NCBI GenBank assembly: GCA_903904335.1
Contig: CAIVCF010000123.1
Location: forward strand, 1-54,660
Direction: 5' to 3'
DNA: 54,660 nucleotides
Source: an uncultured Chitinophagaceae bacterium
GTDB lineage: Bacteria > Bacteroidota > Bacteroidia > Chitinophagales > Chitinophagaceae
The notes beneath the pieces were generated by a model. The model ran no database searches, was not told the DNA's origin, and saw nothing but the letters and a program-made list of their open reading frames with translations. The translations under genes and the position numbers were made by a program. Below, in pieces: positions 9,053 through 16,965 of the stretch; within the stretch, counting starts at the first letter, position 1; every line of letters starts with the position of its first letter.

Positions 9053-9126
9053 ATAAGCCTTGTCTTTAAAGACATGGCTTATACAAGGCTTATAGATGGG
9101 TTATATATGGCTTATATAAGGCTTAT
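9053..9126. repeat. Palindrome and five 11-bp helically phased repeats
   Basis: GGCTTAT heptamers start at 9076, 9087, 9098 (variant GGGTTAT), 9109 and 9120, an exact 11-bp period. Each unit is completed by four AT-rich bases. Immediately before them, ATAAGCC at 9053-9059 and GGCTTAT at 9076-9082 flank the palindrome GTCTTTAAAGAC (9062-9073). The array lies about 105 bp upstream of the ChbG/YdjC deacetylase gene. The rest of 8831-9230 shows no gene apart from the remnant at its left end. Confidence 0.8.
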
Positions 9127-9230
9127 CTACCGTTTTAGTATCTATTTAGATAGACTATCATACACTGAAAAGCAGGAGCAGATTAAATGAATAGCTTGAT
9201 AATTTGTACATTCATCAGTAAATTCCCCCC

Positions 9231-10115
9231 ATGAAATGCAGCTTTACCATTGCCTATTTATTCTCCTGCCTTTCTTTTTTTGCGCAGCCAAATAAAACGG
9301 CTTCTACACAAATCCTTATTCGTTGCGATGATATTGGCATGAGCCACTCCGTAAACATGGCCGCCAAACAGGTCTTGGATGCAGGCTTTCCCGTTTCCAT
9401 GTCGGTCATGGTTCCCTGCTCCTGGTTTGCAGAAGCGGCGGAACTGCTGAAACAATATCCGAATGTTTCAGTGGGTATTCATCTCACGTTAAATGCTGAA
9501 TGGAAAAATTATCGTTGGGGACCTGTTGCAGGAGCAAAAGCAGTTCCTTCATTAATTGATTCATTAGGAAATTTTTTTCCTTCACGCAGTTTATTGTTTG
9601 CCAACAATCCCAAACTGAATGAAATTGAAATCGAACTTAGAGCACAAATTGAAAGAGCATTAAAAGCAGGACTGAAAATTGATTATCTCGATTATCACAT
9701 GAGTGCTGCGATGCAGACATTACAAACAAGAATGATCGTTGAAAAATTAGCGGCGGAATATAAATTAGCCATCTCCCGTTATTATGACGAAGAAGGTATT
9801 GATATCGGTTATTTTGCTACGCCGGCAAATAAATTAGATACATTGCTCTCGAGAACAAAAACATTGAAAGAAGGCGGTATAAAATTATTTGTATTTCATG
9901 TAGGGCTTGATAATGCTGAATTAGCAGCGATGGAAGACCTGAATCCATTCGGTCCGAAAGAAATGAGCAAGCATCGTAATGCAGAAATGAATGCACTTTT
10001 GTCAAAACAATTCCAACAATTTTTACATGCAGATAAAAACCGCTTGGTGAATTATAAAATGCTGGTTACAGAAAAAGGTTTGAATATGATGAAGCGGCCT
10101 GAACTAAAAGAGTGA
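9231..10115 (+). CDS. ChbG/HpnK (YdjC-like) family polysaccharide deacetylase, secreted
   Basis: A 294-residue protein with a signal peptide at 1-19 (ending FFAQ). The YdjC/ChbG fold follows: RCDDIGMSHS at 31-40 provides the metal-binding Asp pair 33/34, GIHLTLNAEW the His, and IDYLDYHMSAAM the second His/Asp region. Family members remove acetyl groups from chitooligosaccharides or related N-acetyl sugars using a divalent metal. The exported location suggests a role in degrading external or cell-wall amino sugars. It is transcribed alone, in a region with GH1 and GH16 genes further downstream. The helically phased repeats upstream may be a regulatory region. Confidence 0.88.
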   Translation: MKCSFTIAYLFSCLSFFAQPNKTASTQILIRCDDIGMSHSVNMAAKQVLDAGFPVSMSVMVPCSWFAEAAELLKQYPNVSVGIHLTLNAEWKNYRWGPVAGAKAVPSLIDSLGNFFPSRSLLFANNPKLNEIEIELRAQIERALKAGLKIDYLDYHMSAAMQTLQTRMIVEKLAAEYKLAISRYYDEEGIDIGYFATPANKLDTLLSRTKTLKEGGIKLFVFHVGLDNAELAAMEDLNPFGPKEMSKHRNAEMNALLSKQFQQFLHADKNRLVNYKMLVTEKGLNMMKRPELKE

Positions 10116-10285
10116 TTATACTTTTATGATGATTTATTTTGTTGCCATAAAAACGGAACTATGAAGTGAGTGACACAACCGCCGATGCCATAGAATACAA
10201 CAGCTTGTTTCAAAAAAATCTTTTTCTTTTAATATAAGTCCTTCAGAAATTTCTTTGCGTTATCTTCGCCGCCTTAATAAAAAAT

Positions 10286-10675
10286 ATGATTTTACCTTGT
10301 TTGGTTGTGGCGGCTTCCGGTAAAGAAAAGGGCGGCAGAGGTGTTTACACCACAGAAAATATTAAAGCAGGAACTGTGATAGAAATCTCTCCTGTATTGG
10401 TTTTCAGCATGGCTGAAAGAAAAGCGATCGAAGCATCTAAACTCTATCATTATATTTTTGAATGGGGAAAAAGCACCAAGTTGGGCGCATTGGGTTTGGG
10501 TTATGTATCGATGTATAATCACGATTATAATTCTAATTGTGATTATGATATGGATTATGAAAATGAAACAATCACCATCACTGTTGTGAAGGATGTAAAA
10601 AAAGGGGATGAGTTATTTATTAATTACAATGCCTCACCCGATAGCCAAAAACCTGTTTGGTTTGATGCGAAGTAA
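10286..10675 (+). CDS. Small SET-domain protein (putative protein-lysine methyltransferase)
   Basis: 129 residues made almost entirely of a compact SET domain. GRGVYTTENIKAGTVIE is the SAM-binding N-terminal strand pair, YNHDYNSNCDYDMD the NHS/C-like motif, and KKGDELFINYN the C-terminal ELxxNY pseudoknot with its tyrosine. SET proteins transfer methyl groups from SAM to lysine; short bacterial versions without pre- and post-SET regions are common in Bacteroidota and their targets are unknown. There is no signal peptide. It is isolated, convergent with the tolC-type gene, and followed by a palindromic element that probably ends transcription. Confidence 0.88.
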   Translation: MILPCLVVAASGKEKGGRGVYTTENIKAGTVIEISPVLVFSMAERKAIEASKLYHYIFEWGKSTKLGALGLGYVSMYNHDYNSNCDYDMDYENETITITVVKDVKKGDELFINYNASPDSQKPVWFDAK

Positions 10676-10702
10676 ACCACTCCCAATTTAATTAAATGAA
10701 TG

Positions 10703-10782
10703 ATTGTCACTCTGAGGCTCTCGAAGAGTGATAAACGTAATCTCGTTTTAAATTCATGGTTCGAGTGCCTCACCATGACATC
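10703..10782. repeat. Palindromic intergenic element (copy 1), likely bidirectional terminator
   Basis: The element starts GATTGTCACTCTGAGG and ends CCTCACCATGACATC, with CTCGAA/TTCGAG as inner arms, so that the ends can fold on each other. It lies between convergent genes (SET protein, tolC). A second copy at 50262-50340 has the same arm order: GATGTCA, CTGAG, CTCG, then the complement. Confidence 0.75.
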
Positions 10783-10834
10783 TACTCCGTAACTTAATGA
10801 CAGTGTATTGGACTCAATTTTCGGGAAGGGGTTT

Positions 10835-12118
10835 CTACCAATACTGATATCCCATCAATCTCGCCAATTCAACTTTAGCTAAACATAATTGATACTCGTA
10901 TTGCAATGTGGTTAATAAAGCACGCTGTACATTGGTGCTGGCATTGGTCAATTCCAAATTTGTTCCCACACCGTTCTTGAATCTTGTTGCTGCTAATTGT
11001 TGTGCATACACAGCTTGTTCTGTTTGGCCTTTAGTATTATTGATACGTTCGTAATTGCTTTGAATATCTGTTAATGCCTGTTCAATATCTTTTTTATAAT
11101 TACTGCTCAAAGATTCAACCGCTAATTCATTTTGTTTAACGATATTCTGCTGTAACTTGATTTGCTGTTTGGTTTTTCCGCCGTTATAAATAGGAACCGT
11201 AAAAGAAACGCCTGCTGCATAATTGAATCGCATTTCAGCAACATCGGGGACATAACCATTTTTTACACCGGCACCTGCATTCAGTGCAATGAAAGGTTTA
11301 TCGCCGAGTTTAGCGATCTCAAGATCACTTTGCGATTGTTTGATTTTGTCTTTTGCCAATAAGAAATCAATGTTTGATGTTTGTGCAACACTTAATGCAG
11401 CATTGGCGTCTGTAAGATTTATTTCAAAGTCAAAAGCCTTGCCGGTATTCTGTTTGATACCTGTAGTGTACTCCAATAAATTCAACTGTTTTTGCAAAGA
11501 ATTGAGCAGATCTACTTTTCTGTTTTGATCCTGATCACGGTTTGCCTGAATATTCAACAGGTCAATTTTCAAAGCATCGCCATTATTTAATTTTGATTGA
11601 ACCACAGCTAAATTGTCTGTCAAAAAATTGATCACACTATCCTGAATGCTGATCGCTTTTTTAAGGAATACGATATTGTAATAAATGACAGCCACTTGAT
11701 ACGCTAATTGTGCTTTTACATTGTCTGCATTGTGTTTGGCATATTGCAGCTCATCTTTCGATTTGGCAACATTTGCTTTTACCCTGCCAAAATCGTACAA
11801 AGCATAGGATGCCATCACATTGCCGTTCAAATTATGCACAGGCGCAAATTGAAAATCTGTTCCGCCCAACGGAATAACTATTTTAGGCTGCACATATTCA
11901 TACGAAGCATTGCCGTTTACTTCAGGCAGATTATTGAGTTGCGTTAATGTAACTTTTTCCTGAGCAGTGGTAATCGCATTTTCCACTTCTTTCACTTTCG
12001 GAAAATACGAGAATGACTGTGTGATCAAGCTTTTTAATTCTGTATTCGCTTTAACCTGCGCCATTGCTGAATTTACAGCGAACACTAAGGCCAAGAAGAT
12101 CAGATTTTTTTTCATCAT
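10835..12118 (-). CDS. TolC family outer membrane efflux protein
   Basis: A 427-residue outer membrane channel subunit with a signal peptide at 1-20 (ending AMA). Two repeats of the OEP domain, rich in coiled-coil helices with Asn/Gln, cover about 25-220 and 235-425; the second contains FTVPIYNGGKTKQQI, the typical beta-strand/turn signature. It would form the outer-membrane exit duct of a tripartite pump with the HlyD and MFS proteins encoded just upstream on the same strand. It is the last gene of tetR-hlyD-mfs-tolC, 49 bp after the MFS gene. The substrate is unknown. Confidence 0.93.
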   Translation of the reverse strand: MMKKNLIFLALVFAVNSAMAQVKANTELKSLITQSFSYFPKVKEVENAITTAQEKVTLTQLNNLPEVNGNASYEYVQPKIVIPLGGTDFQFAPVHNLNGNVMASYALYDFGRVKANVAKSKDELQYAKHNADNVKAQLAYQVAVIYYNIVFLKKAISIQDSVINFLTDNLAVVQSKLNNGDALKIDLLNIQANRDQDQNRKVDLLNSLQKQLNLLEYTTGIKQNTGKAFDFEINLTDANAALSVAQTSNIDFLLAKDKIKQSQSDLEIAKLGDKPFIALNAGAGVKNGYVPDVAEMRFNYAAGVSFTVPIYNGGKTKQQIKLQQNIVKQNELAVESLSSNYKKDIEQALTDIQSNYERINNTKGQTEQAVYAQQLAATRFKNGVGTNLELTNASTNVQRALLTTLQYEYQLCLAKVELARLMGYQYW

Positions 12119-12167
12119 GCTTTATTTTAAATTCTTTAATATTTTTTTATTTCTCTTTTAGTATCGG

Positions 12168-13751
12168 TCAATGAGATTCTGCTGCTGCCTTCATACTTGC
12201 GGCAATTTCTGCTGCTGATTTTTTCTTCACGCGTAAGAACACGACCATTGGAAGTGCGATGATGAAGAAAATGCCGATCAAACGAAACGTATCTAAATAG
12301 GCCAGATAATTTGCCTGCCTGTCAACAATATTATTCACGGTTGCCAATGCTTTTGTTCCTGCACCGGCTACATCACTGCCTCTGCTGATAAGGCCCTGCG
12401 AAATAATATTCAATCTTTCTGTCAATGCAGGAGAACCGTTCGGAATAGAACTTACCAGATCCATTCTGTGTTGTGCATAACGGTTGGCGATATAATTATT
12501 GGCCAGCGCAATTCCGAATGCACCACCCAATTGCCGTATCATATTATTCAATGAAATGCCCGATGCATAATCTTTTGGCGCCAATCCGGCTACAGCCTGA
12601 TTAATTAATGGTAACTGCACCATGCTGATACCAACAGCTCTCATTGCTAATGGGAAAAAGAAATCCCATTTACCAACATCCGGACTCACCTGCGAACTTG
12701 TAAAACAATAGGCAGCAAATAATAAAAATCCAACGACAACAAAAGGAATAGGAGACACGCCCTTACTCATCGTTTTACCAATGATGGGCATCATGACGAC
12801 CGTTATCAAGGTAGGTGCCAATAAAGTCAAACCCGTTTCATAAGCTGTAAATCCTAATACTCTTTGTGCGAGAACAGGGAATACAAATACCGAAGTAAAT
12901 AATCCCAATCCAACAATAAAAGTAAAAACGGTTGTGAATGCAAGATTTCGATTACCTAATACTTTTAAATTAACCGCAGGATGATCGATGCTTAATTCGT
13001 AAGTAATAAAACCAATTAGACCTACCAATGCAAAGATGGATGAGATACGGATAGTTTCACTGTTGAACCAATCTTCCGATTCACCTCTTTCTAAAACATA
13101 TTGCAAACATCCTATACCGACTGCCAATAATAAAATCCCGGTATAATCAATTTTGATTTGTTTCTTCTTTGTGCCTTCGCCTTCTTTTTTCTCGATGAAT
13201 GTATAAGAAAGAAAAGTGGCGATGATGCCGATGGGAATATTGATCATAAATATCAAGGGCCATGATGCATGGTCGATGATAAAACCGCCCAAAGTAGGTC
13301 CCAGTGTGGGTCCTAACACAATCCCCATACCGAATAAACCAGATGCGATAGGTCTATCCTTCGGTTCAAACGCATCAAATAAAATTGCTTGTGAAGTAGA
13401 TAACAAAGCACCACCACCCACACCTTGAACAAATCGCCATAGAATGATCTCCACCAGACTTGTTGATTGCGCACACATATATGACGCAGCTGTGAAGATG
13501 ATCATTGAAACGATATAATAATTTCTTCTGCCGAAATATTCTGCCAAAAATCCTGTTAGCGGAATGATGATAACATTTGCAATGGCATAAGAAGTAATCA
13601 CCCAACTGATGTCCTCAATGTTTACACCTAAACTTCCGCTCATATCGCTCAATGCAACATTCACGATCGATGTATCGATCAGTTCCATCACTGCAGCAGT
13701 AACGGTAGTGATTACAATAATAGCCCTTGCAAAACCTCTGGGTGTAGCCAT
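12168..13751 (-). CDS. DHA2 family MFS drug:H+ antiporter (EmrB/QacA type)
   Basis: 527 residues with about 14 hydrophobic segments, the DHA2 topology. Segment 1 has ELIDTSIVNVAL (motif D1-like), GFLAEYFGRRNYY is motif A, WRFVQGVGGGALL is motif B, and GLGPTLGPTLGGFI-like motif C is seen as GIVLGPTLGPTLGGFI. These define proton-coupled drug exporters of the inner membrane. Together with the HlyD-type adaptor and the TolC-type channel it forms an EmrAB-TolC-like pump. Expression is probably controlled by the TetR repressor that begins the cluster. A long C-terminal loop before the last segment carries QANYLAYLDTFR, common in this subfamily. Confidence 0.94.
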   Translation of the reverse strand: MATPRGFARAIIVITTVTAAVMELIDTSIVNVALSDMSGSLGVNIEDISWVITSYAIANVIIIPLTGFLAEYFGRRNYYIVSMIIFTAASYMCAQSTSLVEIILWRFVQGVGGGALLSTSQAILFDAFEPKDRPIASGLFGMGIVLGPTLGPTLGGFIIDHASWPLIFMINIPIGIIATFLSYTFIEKKEGEGTKKKQIKIDYTGILLLAVGIGCLQYVLERGESEDWFNSETIRISSIFALVGLIGFITYELSIDHPAVNLKVLGNRNLAFTTVFTFIVGLGLFTSVFVFPVLAQRVLGFTAYETGLTLLAPTLITVVMMPIIGKTMSKGVSPIPFVVVGFLLFAAYCFTSSQVSPDVGKWDFFFPLAMRAVGISMVQLPLINQAVAGLAPKDYASGISLNNMIRQLGGAFGIALANNYIANRYAQHRMDLVSSIPNGSPALTERLNIISQGLISRGSDVAGAGTKALATVNNIVDRQANYLAYLDTFRLIGIFFIIALPMVVFLRVKKKSAAEIAASMKAAAESH

Positions 13752-13786
13752 CCGATTTATGATTTACGATTCCCGATTTATGATTT
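13752..13786. repeat. 14-bp direct repeat between hlyD and mfs
   Basis: CCGATTTATGATTT occurs at 13752-13765 and 13773-13786, a 21-bp period, filling the 36-bp gap between the two genes. The wording (gattta, gattcc) resembles the larger repeats at 5281-5418. Confidence 0.7.
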
Positions 13787-13787
13787 G

Positions 13788-14834
13788 TTATTTTGTTTCA
13801 ATACTTACAAACACACTTAATCCTGCACGCAACTGTGTTTTGTATTTTTCAACATCAGTGATATTGATCTTTACCGGAACACGTTGTGTTACTTTTACAA
13901 AGTTGCCGCTTGCATTATCCGGAGGGAGCAATGAAAACCTTGCTCCTGTTGCATCACTGAGACTTTGGATGGTTCCTTTTAATTTCAGGTCGGGCAATGC
14001 ATCAATTTCAATATTCACTTCTTTGCCGGCAGTTAATTTGCTTAATTGATTTTCTTTGAAGTTGGCTACGATCCAGAAAGTACTATCATTTACTATTGAG
14101 AATAAAGGAGTACCGGCCTGAATGAATTGTCCTTCAGAAACATTTTTCTTGCCGATCTTTCCGGATTGGGGTGCATAGATCTTTGTATAACTGATCTTGA
14201 GTTTTGTCTGATCGATCTTTGCCTGTTTTACTGCCAATGCCGCTTCTGTTTTTTGAACAGATGCTTTTAAAACAGCGATACGGCTTTCGGCAGAATTGAG
14301 ATCATTCTTACTGTTGTCTAATTGTTTCTGTGCTGTTTCCAATGCAAACTGTGAATCATCCAATTGTCTTTTGGTAATGGCTTCCGCTGCATATAAATTT
14401 TTATCTCTCTGCACATCCTCTTTTGCTTTTTGCAGTTTTACATTGTTGATATCAATGGTTCCTTTGTTTACACTTAAAGAAACGATTGCGTTATTCAATG
14501 CAGCTTTTGCATTGATGATATCAACTTCTGATTGTTTATAATCAGCTTCCATTTCTTCTAACTGACTTTGCAGTTCTGCATCGTCCAATTCAACCACTAA
14601 CTGCCCCGCTTTTACAGAATCATAATCTTTTACAGCAATGGTCTTCACATAACCTGAAACTCTCGGCAATACGGGCGTGATCTGTGTTTCGATCTGAGCA
14701 TTGTCTGTTGTTTCGTGTGTTAATACATAATTTATTTTTCTGTAGCCGAAAAAAGCGGCTACTAAAAAAACAATGCCGATGACGATATAACGTACCGGTG
14801 ATTTTTTTTCTTCCTGGGTTGCTTGTTTTGTCAT
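13788..14834 (-). CDS. HlyD/EmrA family membrane fusion (periplasmic adaptor) protein
   Basis: 348 residues: a short cytoplasmic N-terminus, one transmembrane helix at about 14-34, then a biotinyl-lipoyl-like half (QITPVLPRVSGYVKTIAVKDYDSVKAGQLVVELD), a long alpha-helical hairpin at about 80-205 with heptad-like Lys/Asp-rich repeats, and the second lipoyl half with IYAPQSGKIGKKNVSEGQFIQAGTPLFSIV. It links the MFS pump to the TolC duct. It starts 12 bp after the TetR gene and precedes the MFS gene, so the three are probably one transcript. Confidence 0.94.
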   Translation of the reverse strand: MTKQATQEEKKSPVRYIVIGIVFLVAAFFGYRKINYVLTHETTDNAQIETQITPVLPRVSGYVKTIAVKDYDSVKAGQLVVELDDAELQSQLEEMEADYKQSEVDIINAKAALNNAIVSLSVNKGTIDINNVKLQKAKEDVQRDKNLYAAEAITKRQLDDSQFALETAQKQLDNSKNDLNSAESRIAVLKASVQKTEAALAVKQAKIDQTKLKISYTKIYAPQSGKIGKKNVSEGQFIQAGTPLFSIVNDSTFWIVANFKENQLSKLTAGKEVNIEIDALPDLKLKGTIQSLSDATGARFSLLPPDNASGNFVKVTQRVPVKINITDVEKYKTQLRAGLSVFVSIETK

Positions 14835-14846
14835 AAATTGATTGTA

Positions 14847-15467
14847 TTAATGTTGCAGAAGGAGCGAATGAGTGATTTGTTTTAAATGAGTGATGATTCT
14901 TTTTTTAAAAGTATCATCGGTATATGGATTAAAATTTTTGTCTTTGTTCATCAATAAATTGCACATCCCTTTGGAAAGCATCACCTGATTGATGGTACCC
15001 AGGATGGACGCGAATGTTAATTCGGGATCTACTTTTTTAAATGCTTTTTTTCGCATGCCCTGTTCAATAATCTGTTTAACAATAAGGGTATTTTTACTGA
15101 AAAGGCTGATAATATTATTATGTACATCTTCTCTTTGCTTGAGCATTAATTCCTGATGGATAATGCGGTGATATTGATGTTGCGTGAGTATCCTGTTCAC
15201 ATAGGCTTCGATCACGGCATCCATCTTTTCAATTTCTGATTTTGTTTTATCACTTGCAATCTCTTCTAACTTTTCACGCATATAGGATGCTTTGTGCACC
15301 ACCATCGCTTCAAATAATTTGTCTTTGGAGCCAAAATAATAATTCACCATGGCAATGTTCACATCCGCCTTGGCAGCAAGGTCTCGTATGGAAGTTCCTT
15401 CAAAACCATTTTCGGCAAAGAGTTCTATCGCTGTGTTGATGATATGATCCTTTTTATCGGTACTCAT
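14847..15467 (-). CDS. TetR/AcrR family transcriptional regulator
   Basis: 206 residues from the ATG at 15467; a longer frame to 15503 adds twelve residues before the normal family start MSTDKKDHI. The HTH is at about 20-50 (ENGFEGTSIRDLAAKADVNIAMVNYYFGSKDKLFEAM). The rest is the helical ligand-binding and dimer domain. As first gene of the efflux operon it most likely represses its own promoter until a pump substrate binds. AAACAAATGTTT and neighbouring AT-rich dyads at about 15497-15535 are where an operator would lie. Confidence 0.92.
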   Translation of the reverse strand: MSTDKKDHIINTAIELFAENGFEGTSIRDLAAKADVNIAMVNYYFGSKDKLFEAMVVHKASYMREKLEEIASDKTKSEIEKMDAVIEAYVNRILTQHQYHRIIHQELMLKQREDVHNNIISLFSKNTLIVKQIIEQGMRKKAFKKVDPELTFASILGTINQVMLSKGMCNLLMNKDKNFNPYTDDTFKKRIITHLKQITHSLLLQH

Positions 15468-15575
15468 GATTTTTATTGATTTCGAAAGGACAAAATTAAA
15501 CAAATGTTTGATTAATTATTTAAAAATTAATTTTCCGATAACATAACAATGCCAACTTTGCTGAAACTGTACTGA

Positions 15576-16928
15576 TTGATTACCAACTCATTCAAAGTAT
15601 CTGACTTTGGCAAAGATTTTTTATGGGGTGTTGCGATGGCAGCTGCCCAGAATGAAGGTGCATATAATATTGACGGAAGAGGGCCTTCGATCTGGGACAG
15701 TTTTGCCAGAAGACAAGGAAAAATAATCGGCGCAGGAAAACCTTATGAAGCCTGCGATTTTTATCATCGTTATAAAGACGATTTATTATTGGTAAAAGCA
15801 TTGGGATTTCGCGTATTCCGTTTTTCTATTTCATGGAGCAGGATTTTACCCGAAGGCACGGGGCGCATCAATAAAGAAGGTATCGCATTTTATCATAAAA
15901 TAATTGATGAATGTTTTTTGCTGGGTTTGATACCTTATGTAACATTATATCATTGGGATATTCCGCAGGCACTGGAAAAAGAAGGGGGATGGACATCACA
16001 TTCCCTATTACGTTGGTTTAGCCGTTATGTAACGATTTGTGCAGAAGAATACGGCGATAAAGTGAAGAACTGGATCATCCTCAACGAACCAATGGGTTTT
16101 ACATCATTGGGCTATGGTTTGGGAAAACATGCACCGGGCAAATCAGGATTGAATAATTTTTTACCGGCCGTACACAATGCAGCCATGGCGCAAGCTGAAG
16201 GAGGAAGGATTGTTAGAAATATCGTTCCTCATGCAAATATCGGCACAAGTTTTTCCTGTAGTGAAGTCATTCCCTTTACTCAAAACCCATTGGACATTGC
16301 AGCTGCCAACCGCATGGATATTTTATTGAACCGTTTATTCATTGAACCCTCATTGGGAATGGGCTATCCGGATGATAATTTTTCTTTGATGGATAAATTG
16401 CATCTGCACAATAAAGCATGGAAATATACGGAGCGGATGAAATTTGATTTTGATTTTATCGGCGTTCAAAATTATTTTTCATTGGCAGTGAAGCATAATC
16501 CTATCATCCCCATCATCAATGCATCAGAAGTAAAAGCAGCGAACAGAAAAGTACCTCATACAGATATGGGTTGGGAAATAAATGCAGGCAGTTTTTACAA
16601 TATGCTGAAACGTTTCGCAGCATATAAGGGCGTGAAAGAAATCATCGTTACAGAAAACGGTTCTTATTTTAAAGATGTATTGCAGAATGGTGTAGTGAAT
16701 GATATGCAACGTATCCAATATTTTCAGGATTATGTAAAGGCGATGTTGTTGGCGAAACAGAACGGAATAAATATCAAAGGATATTTTGCATGGACATTGA
16801 TGGACAATTTTGAATGGTCCGAAGGTTACCGTGCAAGATTCGGATTGATTCATGTTGATTTTAAAACACAATTACGCACCATTAAAAACTCAGGCTACTG
16901 GTGGCGGAATTTTTTAAGCGGAAACTGA
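15576..16928 (+). CDS. Glycoside hydrolase family 1 (beta-glucosidase-type)
   Basis: A 450-residue (beta/alpha)8 retaining glycosidase without a signal peptide, hence cytoplasmic. GKDFLWGVAMAAAQNEGA is the N-terminal GH1 signature. Glu171 in LNEPMG is the acid/base and Glu360 in IVTENGS the nucleophile, and WTLMDNFEW is the aglycone-site motif near the end. It should release terminal beta-linked glucose or a related sugar from oligosaccharides. The start is odd: the frame begins at a TTG (15576), and an in-frame ATG at 15549 is cut off by a TGA at 15573. Without residues before FLWG the enzyme would be incomplete, so TTG is chosen. A retaining GH16 glucanase follows 2.7 kb downstream. Confidence 0.93.
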   Translation: MITNSFKVSDFGKDFLWGVAMAAAQNEGAYNIDGRGPSIWDSFARRQGKIIGAGKPYEACDFYHRYKDDLLLVKALGFRVFRFSISWSRILPEGTGRINKEGIAFYHKIIDECFLLGLIPYVTLYHWDIPQALEKEGGWTSHSLLRWFSRYVTICAEEYGDKVKNWIILNEPMGFTSLGYGLGKHAPGKSGLNNFLPAVHNAAMAQAEGGRIVRNIVPHANIGTSFSCSEVIPFTQNPLDIAAANRMDILLNRLFIEPSLGMGYPDDNFSLMDKLHLHNKAWKYTERMKFDFDFIGVQNYFSLAVKHNPIIPIINASEVKAANRKVPHTDMGWEINAGSFYNMLKRFAAYKGVKEIIVTENGSYFKDVLQNGVVNDMQRIQYFQDYVKAMLLAKQNGINIKGYFAWTLMDNFEWSEGYRARFGLIHVDFKTQLRTIKNSGYWWRNFLSGN

Positions 16929-16965
16929 TTTTGTTTTCAGTAAGTTTGGTTTACTAAACTTATTT

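Noticed and set aside
9053-9126. CRISPR array
   Set aside because: The 11-bp units have no spacers of CRISPR length and there are no cas genes in the window.
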